Assembly: GCA_903772945.1 (NCBI GenBank)
Contig: CAICTM010000032.1
Coordinates: forward strand, 62,001-126,000
Reading direction: 5' to 3'
DNA: 64,000 bases
Source: Seminavis robusta
Lineage: Eukaryota > Bacillariophyta > Bacillariophyceae > Naviculales > Naviculaceae
Positions 1 to 10,321 of this stretch are shown one piece after another. The first letter of the stretch is position 1. Each line of letters starts with the position of its first letter. The notes under the pieces are model-generated. The model was not told where the DNA came from. It saw only the letters and a list, made by a program, of their open reading frames with translations, and did not search any database. A program made the position numbers and the translations under genes.

Positions 1-184
1 GCTGGAGATGGAGTTTCACGCAAAATCAGAAGTTTGTGTTCATATTATAGTTTAAAGAAGTAATGAAGAAGTAGTTGACCAGATACAGACCCAACAGCAC
101 AAGTAGAGCTCTGAGTAGACAGGATCCTGTATGCCAGTGCCAGGGTATTGACAATTAGACTGTTCAATCATTGCTTCCACAGTA

Positions 185-721
185 TTGAATAGCATTTATT
201 GGCTGCCAGCCTTGTGGCTGGCCCTTCCAGCGCCAGTGGAAGGAGATCTCCACCAAACAGAGCTCTCCATCCCAGCTCTTGTGCACCTACCAGCTGAGTT
301 CCTACCTGGAATTCATAGACGCCGCTCCAAAGCAATAGACATGAGATTCTATTGGCTCCAAGACCGCATAAAACAAAACCAATACACTGTCTATTGGCAA
401 CCAGGACCCCTTAATCTAGCCGACTACCCCTCCAAGCACCACCCACCAAAACACCATCAACAGATGCGACCAACCTATTTATATGAACCCACAGCACCAC
501 TATCAGCCCAACCAAACCAAGCCAACAACCTAACCTCAACAGTCTTGTCATGCGAGGGTGTATTGAAGTCACACCACAACTGTGACTCAGATCTTCACAC
601 CAAGACTGTTAGGCACTCACCTGGCTCTCCAGCCAAATACTTAGATGTAGATCCAGCAGAGCCTCCAACAGCCATAACAGCTATTGGAGGACATCCCCTG
701 CTCAGCCAATGGCTCCCATAA
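185..721 (+). pseudogene. Copia-type retrotransposon Pol C-terminus (RNase H) remnant
   Basis: The frame reads a stretch typical of the end of Ty1/Copia Pol: residues about 47-62 (RSKAIDMRFYWLQDRI) followed by VYWQPGPLNLADYPSKHHPP and a short MRPTYL tail. In such elements this is the last part of the RNase H domain, which removes the RNA strand during reverse transcription. The frame opens with TTG, not ATG, and has no reverse transcriptase or integrase in front of it. It is therefore a 3' fragment whose remainder is lost or lies outside the window. No long terminal repeat could be recognised downstream. Family recognition is from memory of the motif. Confidence 0.7.
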
Positions 722-1403
722 TTGTTTCTAACCTTCAGTTATCAACAGAGCCATTGCCTTCAATACTCCACATCATCACTTTCCTCCTCTTCCTCGGAAA
801 TACTACTACTATCCTCAGAATGGATGCTCTCCACGGAGTCCTCGTCGTCGTCCATCTTGTCTACTGGCCAGAGAGTCTAGCTAGTTTTACTCGTCAGGGG
901 ACAACAAATACTAAGAGAATTCGTCAAGGTCAAAGAAAAGGTCGTGCTTGGTGGGGCGGTTGGAGGTGGGGGTCCAGTGTCTGTGGTTGGTGGCGTTTTG
1001 GCGCGGTTGAATGGCTTGTAAGGTTAGGGATCGATCGACCTTGGCCAACCCGCCGTATACTGGTACTTGGCAAGGAAACGTAAAGGTGAGAGGAAGTTTC
1101 AAAGGGTCTACCTTGGATTGTTAGACGACCACGGGTGGTACCGGTACTGTAAGCCTTGACAACCCCGCACCGAACCACAGGCTAGAGGCCAAGCCTTTAC
1201 TTTCAGAAACAAGAGAAAACCCACCCGAAGCAGCAGCCATAGACCGGACTAGAACGATAGTACTTGTCGATCGGTGCCACAGAAACTTACTTGTGTATGG
1301 AACAGTACTATGCAACAAAGATCCAACAAGGCACTGGAATGCGTGGTTCTAACGTTCTAGTGAAAGTTCTCTGGCTACTATTGCCTAACTAAATCAAAGT
1401 ATA
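722..1403. other. intergenic, no gene seen
   Basis: Only short, unsupported frames on both strands. It may contain the decayed 3' end of the retroelement remnant, but no repeat boundary is visible. Confidence 0.5.
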
Positions 1404-2929
1404 TCAGCCGGTCAGCATCCAAGGATGTGCCCGAACTTGATCCAGACTCAATCGATCCTTGGGATCCAAAAACAGCATGCGTTGCAACAGATCCATGGCA
1501 TCACAGCTCAAACCAAGTTCCCACTCGGTCAGCATTTGCACCAAGTATCCTCCCGTCATGTACTTGAACCTCAAATCGGTCGTACAAGCACATTCCCAAG
1601 GAGGAAAGCCAGTCAACATGAGAAACAGAATGACTCCAGCTGCCCACAAGTCCACTGCATAGCCATCAAAGGGTTCCTTGTTCGAATAGATTTCAGGGGA
1701 CATGTAGATCCATTTACCACAAGTGCCCTGTGGTCGCAGCAAGGACCGGGACTGTACCTTGCCATCTATTACAAAGGTACTACCATGTGCATTCGAATTG
1801 GTGAGAGAGCTGTTCTTGTCTGATAGAGGAACTCGCAGACACATGCCTAGGTCAATCACAAGAGCCTTGTTCTGATGCACCAGCAAGTTCTCAAGGCTAA
1901 TGTCACGGTGGCAAATCCCAGCACGTTGCAAGCTTTCCAGACCCTGTCGTAGGCCACAGGAGAAGGATGTAAGCAAGCAGCACGAATGGCTGGCATGGTG
2001 AGATGCCAGACTCTGATCTCACCTACCTTAGTTGGCAACAAGTTACTTTCAAGCATTGAGTCACTTACCGACAGTAGCTGATGCATCCAGTATCGTGCTT
2101 CATCTTCTGAGAACCGTTCATTGGTGTCTAACCGTTCAAACAGCTCTCCTCCATCGCAATATGGCATAATGCTATACAGATTGATATCATCAGAGAGCAA
2201 GTCAAGTGGCATCATGATATGCGTATCCATGACAGAGTGATTGGATGCCTCCATTCCACCAGTTGTGGAGTTGCCATTGTGGCTTTCATGCCATTGCTTT
2301 AGGTACTGCATGGCCGAAACTTCCTTGATTGGATCTTCTGCCAATCTATCCTTTTCCTTTCGAATGAGTTGCTGGGACATTTCCTTGATGGCACAAAACT
2401 CAGAGGTGACTTCCCAGTCTGCATTGTTGTCATTGGTGTGGTGGGAGCTCCGTCGCCTCAACACAGTTGCAAACAAAACACGGCCATAGATTGCTTCCCT
2501 CAGTGTCCGTTGGATCCAGTATGCCCGATATTCATGAGTTTCATCCACCGGCGTTTGACTTTGTCCAGACATCATTGGGCCACCATCAACTGCCTCTTCC
2601 ATGTACATGTCACTCATGGTGGTTGTGGATGAGGTGGATGAGGAAACGGACAAGTCATCGCTACTCATGGATGAGTTGTCGCCTATAGAGTTGCTGGGCT
2701 GCTGTGGTCTTGGCATGATTCTGACGAGTACATTCTGCACTGTTTTGACTTCATTGCGATCAGGGCGATAGATCCGAGTTGTGATCCGAGCACAGGGGAT
2801 TGGTTGGGCGGGTGGGAACTCTCTGGGATCAGATGCAAACACTTTTGCCTCGGCGACACCCACATCCAGCCCAAGGGACACAGCTTCTGCTGTCAACCCA
2901 GGATAGTCAGAGTTGAAGTGGAACTGCAT
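1404..2929 (-). CDS. protein kinase, CAMK-like, one intron
   Basis: Predicted 466-residue serine/threonine kinase. Exon 1 is 2929-2069 and exon 2 is 1943-1404. The 125-bp intron (GTAAGT...CAG) joins MHQLLS to GLESLQRAGICHRDIS in phase 0. The first 140 residues are non-kinase and contain a Ser/Thr-rich stretch (about 85-110). The catalytic domain shows AIKEM (Lys182), a probable helix-C Glu203, a hinge LYSIMPYCDGGELFERL, HRDISLEN (Asp301, Asn306), DLG (Asp318) instead of DFG, the MSPEIYS activation end, DLWAAGVILFLMLTG and a terminal HPWM. The glycine-rich loop is degenerate (YGRVLFATV). The HRDxSxEN loop lacks the usual Lys after HRD; I associate that variant with stramenopile kinases. Key residues suggest an active enzyme. 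Substrate and pathway are unknown. Confidence 0.88.
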
Positions 2930-3528
2930 TGGTCCGGACTTTCTGGTTTCGTTTCAGAGTTTGCGCTGAAGTGTCACAACATCCGAATGAGGCGACGCAG
3001 CGGCGACGTTTAAGTACAAATCAAAGCACGTAACGATCTTTTGGAGCCTCCGGTAACGAGCACAAAATGTCTCCCGCAGCTCATTTGCACACTTCTGGGC
3101 TTTATGGTTGCTGCAGGGGTATCTGTGGGCTCGCCCTCTGCCATCATTCGACTGCGAAGGCCATTTTCCGGTACCAAAAGGAGGTTCCTGCAAAATCGAC
3201 CAAGGAAGATCTTCTTGATTGGTCAACCAGAGAATTCTCAGGAACAAAGTTTGTTTTTTAAAAATGCTTCTCATCTTCTCATCAAACGAGTCAGAGCCAC
3301 CCACCAGACTCCCATTACGGTACCGTTGACGCACTGATCGCGAGGAGAAAGACCAAGCTTAGAAATTCTGTCATAGCCAGGTACGCTAGCTAGCCAGTTG
3401 GACGGACTTTGGAGTCTCATTGTTGGTAAACACATTTTCTTTTACACTCCAAAACTAGCTAGTAGCAAACGTAATTCTAAAATCTATTCTATGACTTCCT
3501 GGTGCATATGGTGCCCTCACTCCAGTAA
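2930..3528. other. intergenic between kinase and LRR1
   Basis: Overlapping frames of about 100 codons on both strands look like chance frames. The part next to 3529 is the 3' flank of LRR1 and resembles the flank of LRR2 near 10230-10320 (shared CTAGCTAGTAG and an ATGAC-CTGGTGCAT stretch), so the LRR duplication included some 3' DNA. Confidence 0.5.
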
Positions 3529-5858
3529 TCATCTCTCATCGCAAATGCAACCACAGCCACAAAGCACACCAGAGCAGTCAAAAGACAAACCAAATGGACC
3601 CTCACATACATCAATTGAGTTGGAGACACAAGTATTGTTGAGATTGCAAATACCAGCGGGAATCGTACCATACAGCTGTGGGTTGTCCTCCATCCTCAAA
3701 GTATGAAGGGACTGTTGTAGAGCTCCAAGCTCTTCCGGCAGGGTCCCAGAGAGATCATTTCCTGCAAACGTCAGGTGGCCCATGGACTTCAGCTGACCAA
3801 ATTCACTGGGAATCTGGCCGGTGAAATGATTGTCTCTGAGTTCTAGCTCTGCCAGCCCTGAGAAGAGCCCAAGCTCTGAAGGAATGGTTCCTGAGAGTTG
3901 GTTGCTACGTAGGTTGAGAGTGAAGGCAAGTCTGGTAAGGAGGCCGAGTTCACTTGGCACTGTACCAGTGAGCTGGTTATCCCTAACTGAAAACAGAACC
4001 AGACCAGATATTTGACCTAGCTCTGTAGGGATTGTGCTTTGGAAAGAGTTTTCGAACAGTGATAGCAACTGCAGCTTTGGAAGCTGCATCAATTCACTGG
4101 GAAGACTTCCTGACAATCTGTTTGCATACAAGACAATATATTCAAGAGAACTTGCTTTCCCAATCTCTGTGGGGATGGACCCTGAACCATATGCACAGAA
4201 GAATGTCAGATTCAGGAACAGCACCAAAAAGCAGCAGCAACTATTGATGCAGATTTCACACTAGAGAACTACATACCAGTGAGAGAACCATCCCATAAGA
4301 CAAGCCAAACCAGATTGGAAAAGTTTTCAATTTCCACTGGAATGCTACCATGCAAACCAGGGTTGTCACTCATGAATAGTTGTTCCAAGTTTGTAAGTAG
4401 CCATAGCTCCGTTGGAATATGCCCTTGGTGGTTGTTTTCCTTCAGCCCAATGTGTCTCAATGCGGTGAGCAGACCAACTTCGGAAGGTATCTGTCCAGCA
4501 TCTTGTAGCATTGTCATATGGAGCCCTTCCAAAGATCTGAGCTGTCCAATGTGACTAGAGATGGTTCCCCGAATCTCCTGATTGTATCCAAGAGAAAGTG
4601 TCTTGAGGGTTGAAAGTAGGTAGATCTCTGTTGGCAAGGAACCTGCCAACTTGTTTTGATCAAGCCAAAGATGCTGATAGAGGCCCTGGTCGTCACATGT
4701 CTTTGGTGGTGGCTCTGTAGATGGAAAGAAACCCCTAAGATATCCAGGATACACATGTGAAAGTGTATTCATCATTGCATAGTCAGGTCTGTTGTACCAG
4801 TCACATTCATGAATACTGTGATTGAGCCAGCTGGTTTTAACTGCCCAGTTTGAACCTTCTGTTGCATAATACAATGTGGCGAGGGCAAACTTTTGGACAA
4901 CTCGAGCATTCTTGTAGTAAGGCAGCAACTCATAGTCTTGGAGGAGCCATTGCCAAGCCTTGGATTGGGACGATTCTTCATCATCGGCTATGGCACGAAC
5001 AGTCTCATCTGGAAGCAAAGTCAGCAGAGAGCTCGCAAGAGTTGTTGGAGCTTGGGACGGAGGGCTTGTTGGTGCCATTGTTGGCATGAGTGTGGAATCC
5101 ATTGGGTTGTTTCCTCTCACGGAAAGAGTAACAACAACCACGAGAATGGCAACGAGGCATATTGCTCCAAGACAACCATACTTCTTGATGTTCTTGTTAC
5201 TTTCTTGTCTCTTTCTAGCAGCAGCAGCAACAACATCTTCGGGAATGGCTGGCTGCAGATCCTTTTCAATGACCAAGTTGGCCACTGCCAAGGTATTCAT
5301 GCTATCCATGACCACATTGGCAGCAGCAGTTTCCATGTGTGGAAGAGGTTCTCGTTGTAGTTGCCTACTGGTATTCGCAGAAGACAAATAAGAGCCACTC
5401 ACATGGAAGGCACCGGGTCCACGCTCCGCAGGACAAACCGCAAGGCTTGGAGGCGACGGCAGAGACTGAATGTCGCCAATAGGATTGAAGATATCGCTTC
5501 CTTGATTCCTTCGGTTAGTCGTCGTAATGGCAGGAGAACTTGGTGGTGGTGACTCTGTTTGATTTGTCATGCCCTCGGAGTGCTGGCCTTTCGTTTGATT
5601 AGCTCGTTTGACATCATCATCTTGCTTGATGCTGCTGCCGTGATACATCCTGGTAACCACGACAGTATCACCTGGAGGTGGTAACACGGTTTGGTTGGTC
5701 TTGGACGGCACCTCCTGTTCGGTTGCTTGTTTGACATCTTGCTTGAGACTGACCAGACCATCTTCTCCGTTTCTCTCCTGTGGGCGGCAACCAATCCTGT
5801 CAGCACCCAGAGCAGCGGAGCTGCTCATTTTCTCATTGGTTTCTTGGCACGAGTTCAT
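3529..5858 (-). CDS. membrane-anchored leucine-rich-repeat protein LRR1
   Basis: Predicted 744-residue single-pass protein. Exon 1 is 5858-4277, the intron 4276-4182 (95 bp, GTATGT...CAG, phase 1) and exon 2 4181-3529. The first ATG of the frame is at 5858; the codon two positions upstream is GTG. About 230 residues of polar, probably cytoplasmic sequence precede a hydrophobic anchor (GCLGAICLVAILVVVVTLSV). Next come a Pro/Thr linker (PTMAPTSPPSQAPT), a conserved capping region starting LLTLLPDETV, and plant-type LRRs (LxxLxLxxNxLxGxIPxEL). A Cys-rich cap (about eight Cys) ends the protein. There is no kinase domain, so any signalling would need a partner. The repeats probably face outside and bind a ligand or surface partner; that is inference. 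It is one of three paralogues in this window. Confidence 0.88.
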
Positions 5859-6865
5859 CTCCACAATCAGAAATCAATCAGGTTGTGGTTCATTCTACAA
5901 TCAGAAATCAAGGGGTGCGTGGGGTTGTGATACCGTCAATAGCGACAGTAGCTTCCCTTTTCTTTTGCAGGGATAGAGTCCCAGCACGCAGCGTTCGCCC
6001 CTTCCGACTTCCGACTTCCGACAGAGAACTCCTCCGAATGGAAGCCTACAGTGACGTGAGAGGATCAGATACGCCACGAGCCAGTACCGGTACCGGTACT
6101 GGTACTGAGGGAGATATTGATGGGTACCGTATGAGGCCATGAGGCTTTAAGTGCTACCTTAGTTCCTGTTGCCAGCTGTTGTGCACCAAGACTCAAAGTC
6201 TCAGCGTTTCCGTTTTTGACTTCCAACAATAAATCCTGATTGGCCATGTAAGAAGTTGGAGAGCTTCGAACAAGCACGAACAGCTTCTGAGGAAAGCAAA
6301 CCGAAGGAAAAGTCTTCGTTTTGACATCAATAATTCCTAATAGCTCCTGGAAAAGAGACAGTCAAGCTTCTACAGTACTGTACTGTTTACTCTTTATCCT
6401 CGCTTCCCAGACGGGCTTCTTGATTTACTTTGCCAGCTTCTTTATGAATCTTTTTAACAAAACGACAAAACGACAGGTCGATTAGTGGCACAATTGATAC
6501 AGTAATTACTAGCAGTCGCAGGTACTATCAGTACTGGTAGTCTTCGAGTACGGAATGATCTCTGGCTTGGCATGTAGAGAGGGAGTACGTCGTAGCTAGT
6601 AGAGACTATGACAGGCAGAGGCTCCAGAATGACGACCAACTTGATAGCCAGAGGCTCCAGAACGACGACCAACTTTAGAAGTCCGCTGCGGAGATGATAA
6701 TATCCGCGGGACTAGAACTCCATGCATAGACCCATGGACCGAGTGCGTCGATCATGCCTAAATCAGGAGTGGCGAAATTGCGATGACAAACTCGTAGCTC
6801 CGGCACCAAAAGCGGCGGCTCCGGAGCAACATGGCCAGCGTCGAAACTCTCACTATTCCACACAA
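5859..6865. other. LRR1 upstream region
   Basis: No gene seen. The first 120 bp resemble the region upstream of LRR2 (shared GGTTGTG and GTAGC-GCTTCCCTT stretches), so the promoters were duplicated with the genes. The tract near 6087-6110 is built from overlapping TACCGGTA/GGTACTGG palindromes. An imperfect tandem pair of about 33 bp (AGAGGCTCCAGAA-GACGACCAACTT) lies at about 6616-6676. Confidence 0.5.
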
Positions 6866-6923
6866 TCATACGATTTTAGCAAAAAGTGACTGAATTAAGT
6901 AGTTTTACTCTTGATCAGCACAA
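6866..6923. repeat. 58-bp direct repeat, left copy
   Basis: Identical over 58 bp to 9723-9780 (begins TCATACGATTTTAGC, ends GATCAGCACAA), with unrelated flanks on both outer and inner sides. The two copies bracket the Penelope-like remnant. They may be a very long target-site duplication or the terminal repeats of the element. Confidence 0.92.
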
Positions 6924-9722
6924 ACTGCCGAATCGCCAAAACACAGGCTTTGCTCTGTGGTAACTTTTCGGTTGTTTGACTTTTTCATCCCCCTTGGGAA
7001 TCATCAGTGCTTGGGCTATTGTGGTACTTATGAAATCGAGGTTTATGTCGGCATGCTCCGTATATTTCGTTGCAGGAGTTGATCAGGTTTTCTGCCGATT
7101 CTCTGGATCGTTTCAGTATCTCGAGTCGCTCCCTGTTGCATAGGCTGCAGTGTCGTGTCCCGAAGGTCTCGACAGTGCTGATGGGGTTGCCTTGCCATAG
7201 GATGCTAATTTTGATGCTGTTCCTTTGAATGTCGCCGTTGAGTCGGAATAGTGAAGGAGATGCGAAGTTTTGGAATTCGTTGGCGAAGTGTCTTGCGTAT
7301 GAATCTGACTTGCGTTTTCCTTAGAGGAGACGCATGACGTCGGTGAAGTGTTGGTATGTTCGTTCTTTGACGTTTCGTTGGGTTGCCCCAACGTATTCTT
7401 TGCCCGAGTTAATGCATTTGATGCAGTATATGACCATTTTATTTCTGCAGCGGTCGTCAAATCGGCATTGGCCGTCTTTCTTGTTTCCTGGCTTTCAGTT
7501 GCAAGTTTCATTTTGGAACTCGGTGGAGATGACGTCTTTGGTGAGCTTCCTTGATAGGTCGCCCATGAACATCTCTCGCAGGTTGGTGAATCGATGGTAG
7601 GACATAGACGTTCTAATCCATTCGAGGCCATGGCTCTTCTTGAGGTCGTTGATTACCTTGTGTATTGGGGTCGTCCAAGCGTTGGAGTGTCCTATACAGA
7701 AGAATAATGATCGGTTCCGGTTCCTCTTTCATTGCTTGGCATCTCTATCTGGTTCGTTTGCTTTGTCCGCTTGTCGCTGGGAGTATCGTTGTATTTCTTC
7801 TTGTAGTGTTGGTATCTCGTCTGGAACCAGTCCAGCTTTCTTCAGCGCCTCGATGTGTAGTGGGTAGATTTCATCGAGGGTTTGGTTGGCATTCTTGTTG
7901 GTAGCTGTAGTGAGTTTGGCGAGTCTTTGGAACACACCTAGTGGGATGTTTTTGAGGCATGCGTTTGTGTGGGTAGTTCCCCTGTTTAGATATTTCAGTT
8001 GTTGGTTCGGTTTAAGGTGGACTCGGAAGTAAAGTTCTTCCTGGTTCGACCAGAACAGTTCCATATCTAGATACGGGAATGATTTTCCACTTTCCATGGT
8101 TACTTTGGGGTCGGATTGATTTTTGGGAGTTGTCTTTTGGTTTGGTCTAGCCATATGCTACAGGTGAATACTAGGTAGTCTCCTTCGGCTAGGCTGTTGA
8201 CTTTGGCCTGAAAATTGGTTCTCCATTCTACTATCGTTTCATATGTCCAAGTTCCTTTGAAGATCGCAAAACCATCGTCTCTGTAGAGGCCATAGTATGA
8301 TGTTTCTTCAAAATGATTTTTGGTGTTTTCTAGGATGTAGGCTCCTACTAGATCAGACAGCCATGCGGATTCATATCCACCAATGGTTAGTCCTTTCTCT
8401 TCTGGATCCATGTCGCCATCATATTCATAGTATTTGTCTTTGAATGTTAGTAGTGTAGAGTTCATCCCAAATTTGATCATATCTAGGCAGTCATCTAGTC
8501 GTCTTTGACATTCTGCGTCAAGGTTCCTGGCAAAGTATTTGACTGCTTTGCGCACTAGTTTGAATCGAACTGAAGGGTAGTAGGCTTCAGCATCGATCGA
8601 TACTATTGTTGAGATGCTAGTGTTGACTCCTAGTTTTCTACTTGGCCTTTGAGGTCGGAGGCTTGCATGATTGTTTTGTCCATGTAGTTTATTTTATTGT
8701 CGTCTAGAATTCTTTTAAAATTCCTAGGTATCCGAGTTTAGGGAATGCTGATGTGTAGTTGTTGGCTGGTACAATAAGTCTAGTTGGGAATACCCCATCT
8801 TTGTTGGGTTTCTTGTGATCTTTGATCATAAGCTTGGGTGATGGGATTGCGCATGATCTGATTTGTTGGAATGCATGGGCTGATTCTTTGTCTGAGAGAC
8901 AGTCTTGCTTCAGTTCTAGTAGATCTAGTGCTGCTTGTGATACCTCGGTTAGCCTTGGGTGTGAGATCTCTTTGGCATTTTTTGCAAGGTGTTGTTTGAC
9001 TTGTTGTATGTATGTTTCGATTTCCATCATTTTGTATGAGTTGGTTTTGTCTGTAGGGATGACAACCTTGTTTGGATTCTTCTGAAGTTTGCTCTGTAGT
9101 TTCTTGATGGCTCTGGATTTAGGATTGGTTTGGTGTCCTTTGTAATCGGTGGCCATTTGTAGTACTATCTTCTCCAGTTGTTTGAGGAAGACTTCTACTT
9201 CGTCTGAGGCTGTTGGGGCCGTCATGTTGATCTTCTGTGGTCTAAGACCTGTCTTGAGTCCTTCATTGTTGTCATCCGGTTGTTCTTTGTAGATTTCCTT
9301 TTCTTCTTCTTTGTTCTCTTCGCTCGGTAGTCCGAGCGTTTTGCTTTTTCCTGTTGTTGTTCTCTGTGATAGTGTTTCCACCTCACGGAATCTTTGTATC
9401 TTCGAAGGCCATCAAGGGCATCAAGGATTACATCGTCGGTGCTTGGTTGTGGGACATATTTCTCACTTATTTCACCTACTAAGCTTTGTACCTCATCCTC
9501 TAGGGAGAGATCATAGTGACTGTTCGCTTTAGTAGTATCAGTAGTGCCCGTCTGAGAATCATTGTTCGAAGTAGACGACAGCAATAAGCGAACATCTCTG
9601 GATAGAGAGATGATGGCCATGGTGCTTGTCGGCTGAAAAACAGAGCAAAAGCTTGCTACGGAGCTAAACGTAGCGGGCTGGTAGCTGCTGCTGGTACGAA
9701 CGTAGATTTCAGAGTGCTTGTG
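6924..9722 (-). mobile_element. degenerate Penelope-like retroelement (endonuclease-bearing)
   Basis: The segment between two identical 58-bp repeats is about 2.8 kb and is filled by one decayed minus-strand coding region: a lysine-rich N-terminus, a reverse transcriptase and a C-terminal GIY-YIG nuclease. That order is the hallmark of endonuclease-bearing Penelope-like elements. Bounds are set by the direct repeats and are uncertain by the repeat length. Confidence 0.8.
6985..9620 (-). pseudogene. Penelope-like RT plus GIY-YIG endonuclease, frameshifted
   Basis: The coding sequence runs from an ATG at 9620 to a TGA at 6985-6987 but is broken by at least five frame changes (about 9350, 8704, 8640, 8150, 7700 and 7510) and an in-frame TAA at 7321-7323. 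Across the frames one reads VVIPTDKTNS, PSPKLMIKDHKKPNKDG and TRLIVPANN near 8780-9080, then SIDAEAYYPSV (RT motif A) near 8600. GLYRDDGFAIF (the catalytic Y-x-D-D) is at about 8265-8290, and GKSFPYLDMELFW near 8070. The nuclease shows VIYCIKC and EYVGAT (GIY-YIG variant, 7388-7436), then CSLCNRERLEIL and a Cys/His tail near 7060-7170. In Penelope-like elements these domains copy RNA into DNA and nick the target. This copy should be inactive. Confidence 0.82.
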
Positions 9723-9780
9723 TCATACGATTTTAGCAAAAAGTGACTGAATTAAGTAGTTTTACTCTTGATCAGCACAA
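9723..9780. repeat. 58-bp direct repeat, right copy
   Basis: Second identical copy of the repeat at 6866-6923. If it is a target duplication, the sequence before 6866 and after 9780 was contiguous before insertion. Confidence 0.92.
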
Positions 9781-10321
9781 TACAAGTACCACCGTGTTGA
9801 CGCCACACATCTGATGCGGTGAGGCCTTGACTGGCAGAGTGGGAGGTAATGTGCCAACCCTGGATGAAACTTCATTTATCAATCCTGAACGAGACCAAGC
9901 CAAACAAACCCAGTCCACCAACCACAAGACAGCTGAGGATACAGCACCAGTACTAGGTTCAACAGTATACGTCGTTGCAATTCATCATGACTGCCGTGCC
10001 GTGGGCTGCTTCAACCATCAAGAGAAGCCTAACCAGTGTGGAGATAACGACAGATGTCCATGCAATCACTGCACTAGCATTCACAACAGAATGTCGTCAA
10101 TGCCACATGCCACCTGGAGTCTAGCTGACGGGCATTGGAGTCTTCTTATAGTCAACACGGTTTTTACTTTACTCTTTGAAACTAGCTCGTCGTATGCAAA
10201 CATCGTATTTATTCAAATCGGTTCTATGAATGCTGGTGCATTAAAATTAGCTAGTAGTGTGCAAACAAAATCATAAAATCTAATCTATGACAGCTGGTGC
10301 ATGGCCCCCTCGCTCCCATCA
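9781..10321. other. LRR2 3' flank
   Basis: A 149-codon frame (9827-10276) has no recognisable domain and is not supported. The last 100 bp resemble the 3' flank of LRR1. Confidence 0.45.

Noticed and set aside
2954-3337. Overlapping frames of 98-126 codons upstream of the kinase on both strands
   Set aside because: They overlap each other, have no recognisable domain and conflict with the likely promoter of the kinase gene.
6974-7002. Hammerhead-ribozyme-like core (minus strand CTGATGA, a TCCC/GGGA stem, GAAA, then GTC) at the 3' end of the Penelope-like element
   Set aside because: The bases before CTGATGA and after GTC cannot form stem I, so the fold is incomplete; the stretch also overlaps the end of the degenerate coding region.
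9827-10276. 149-codon plus-strand frame between the Penelope-like element and LRR2
   Set aside because: No domain, odd His/Cys-rich composition, and it overlaps DNA that matches the 3' flank of LRR1.
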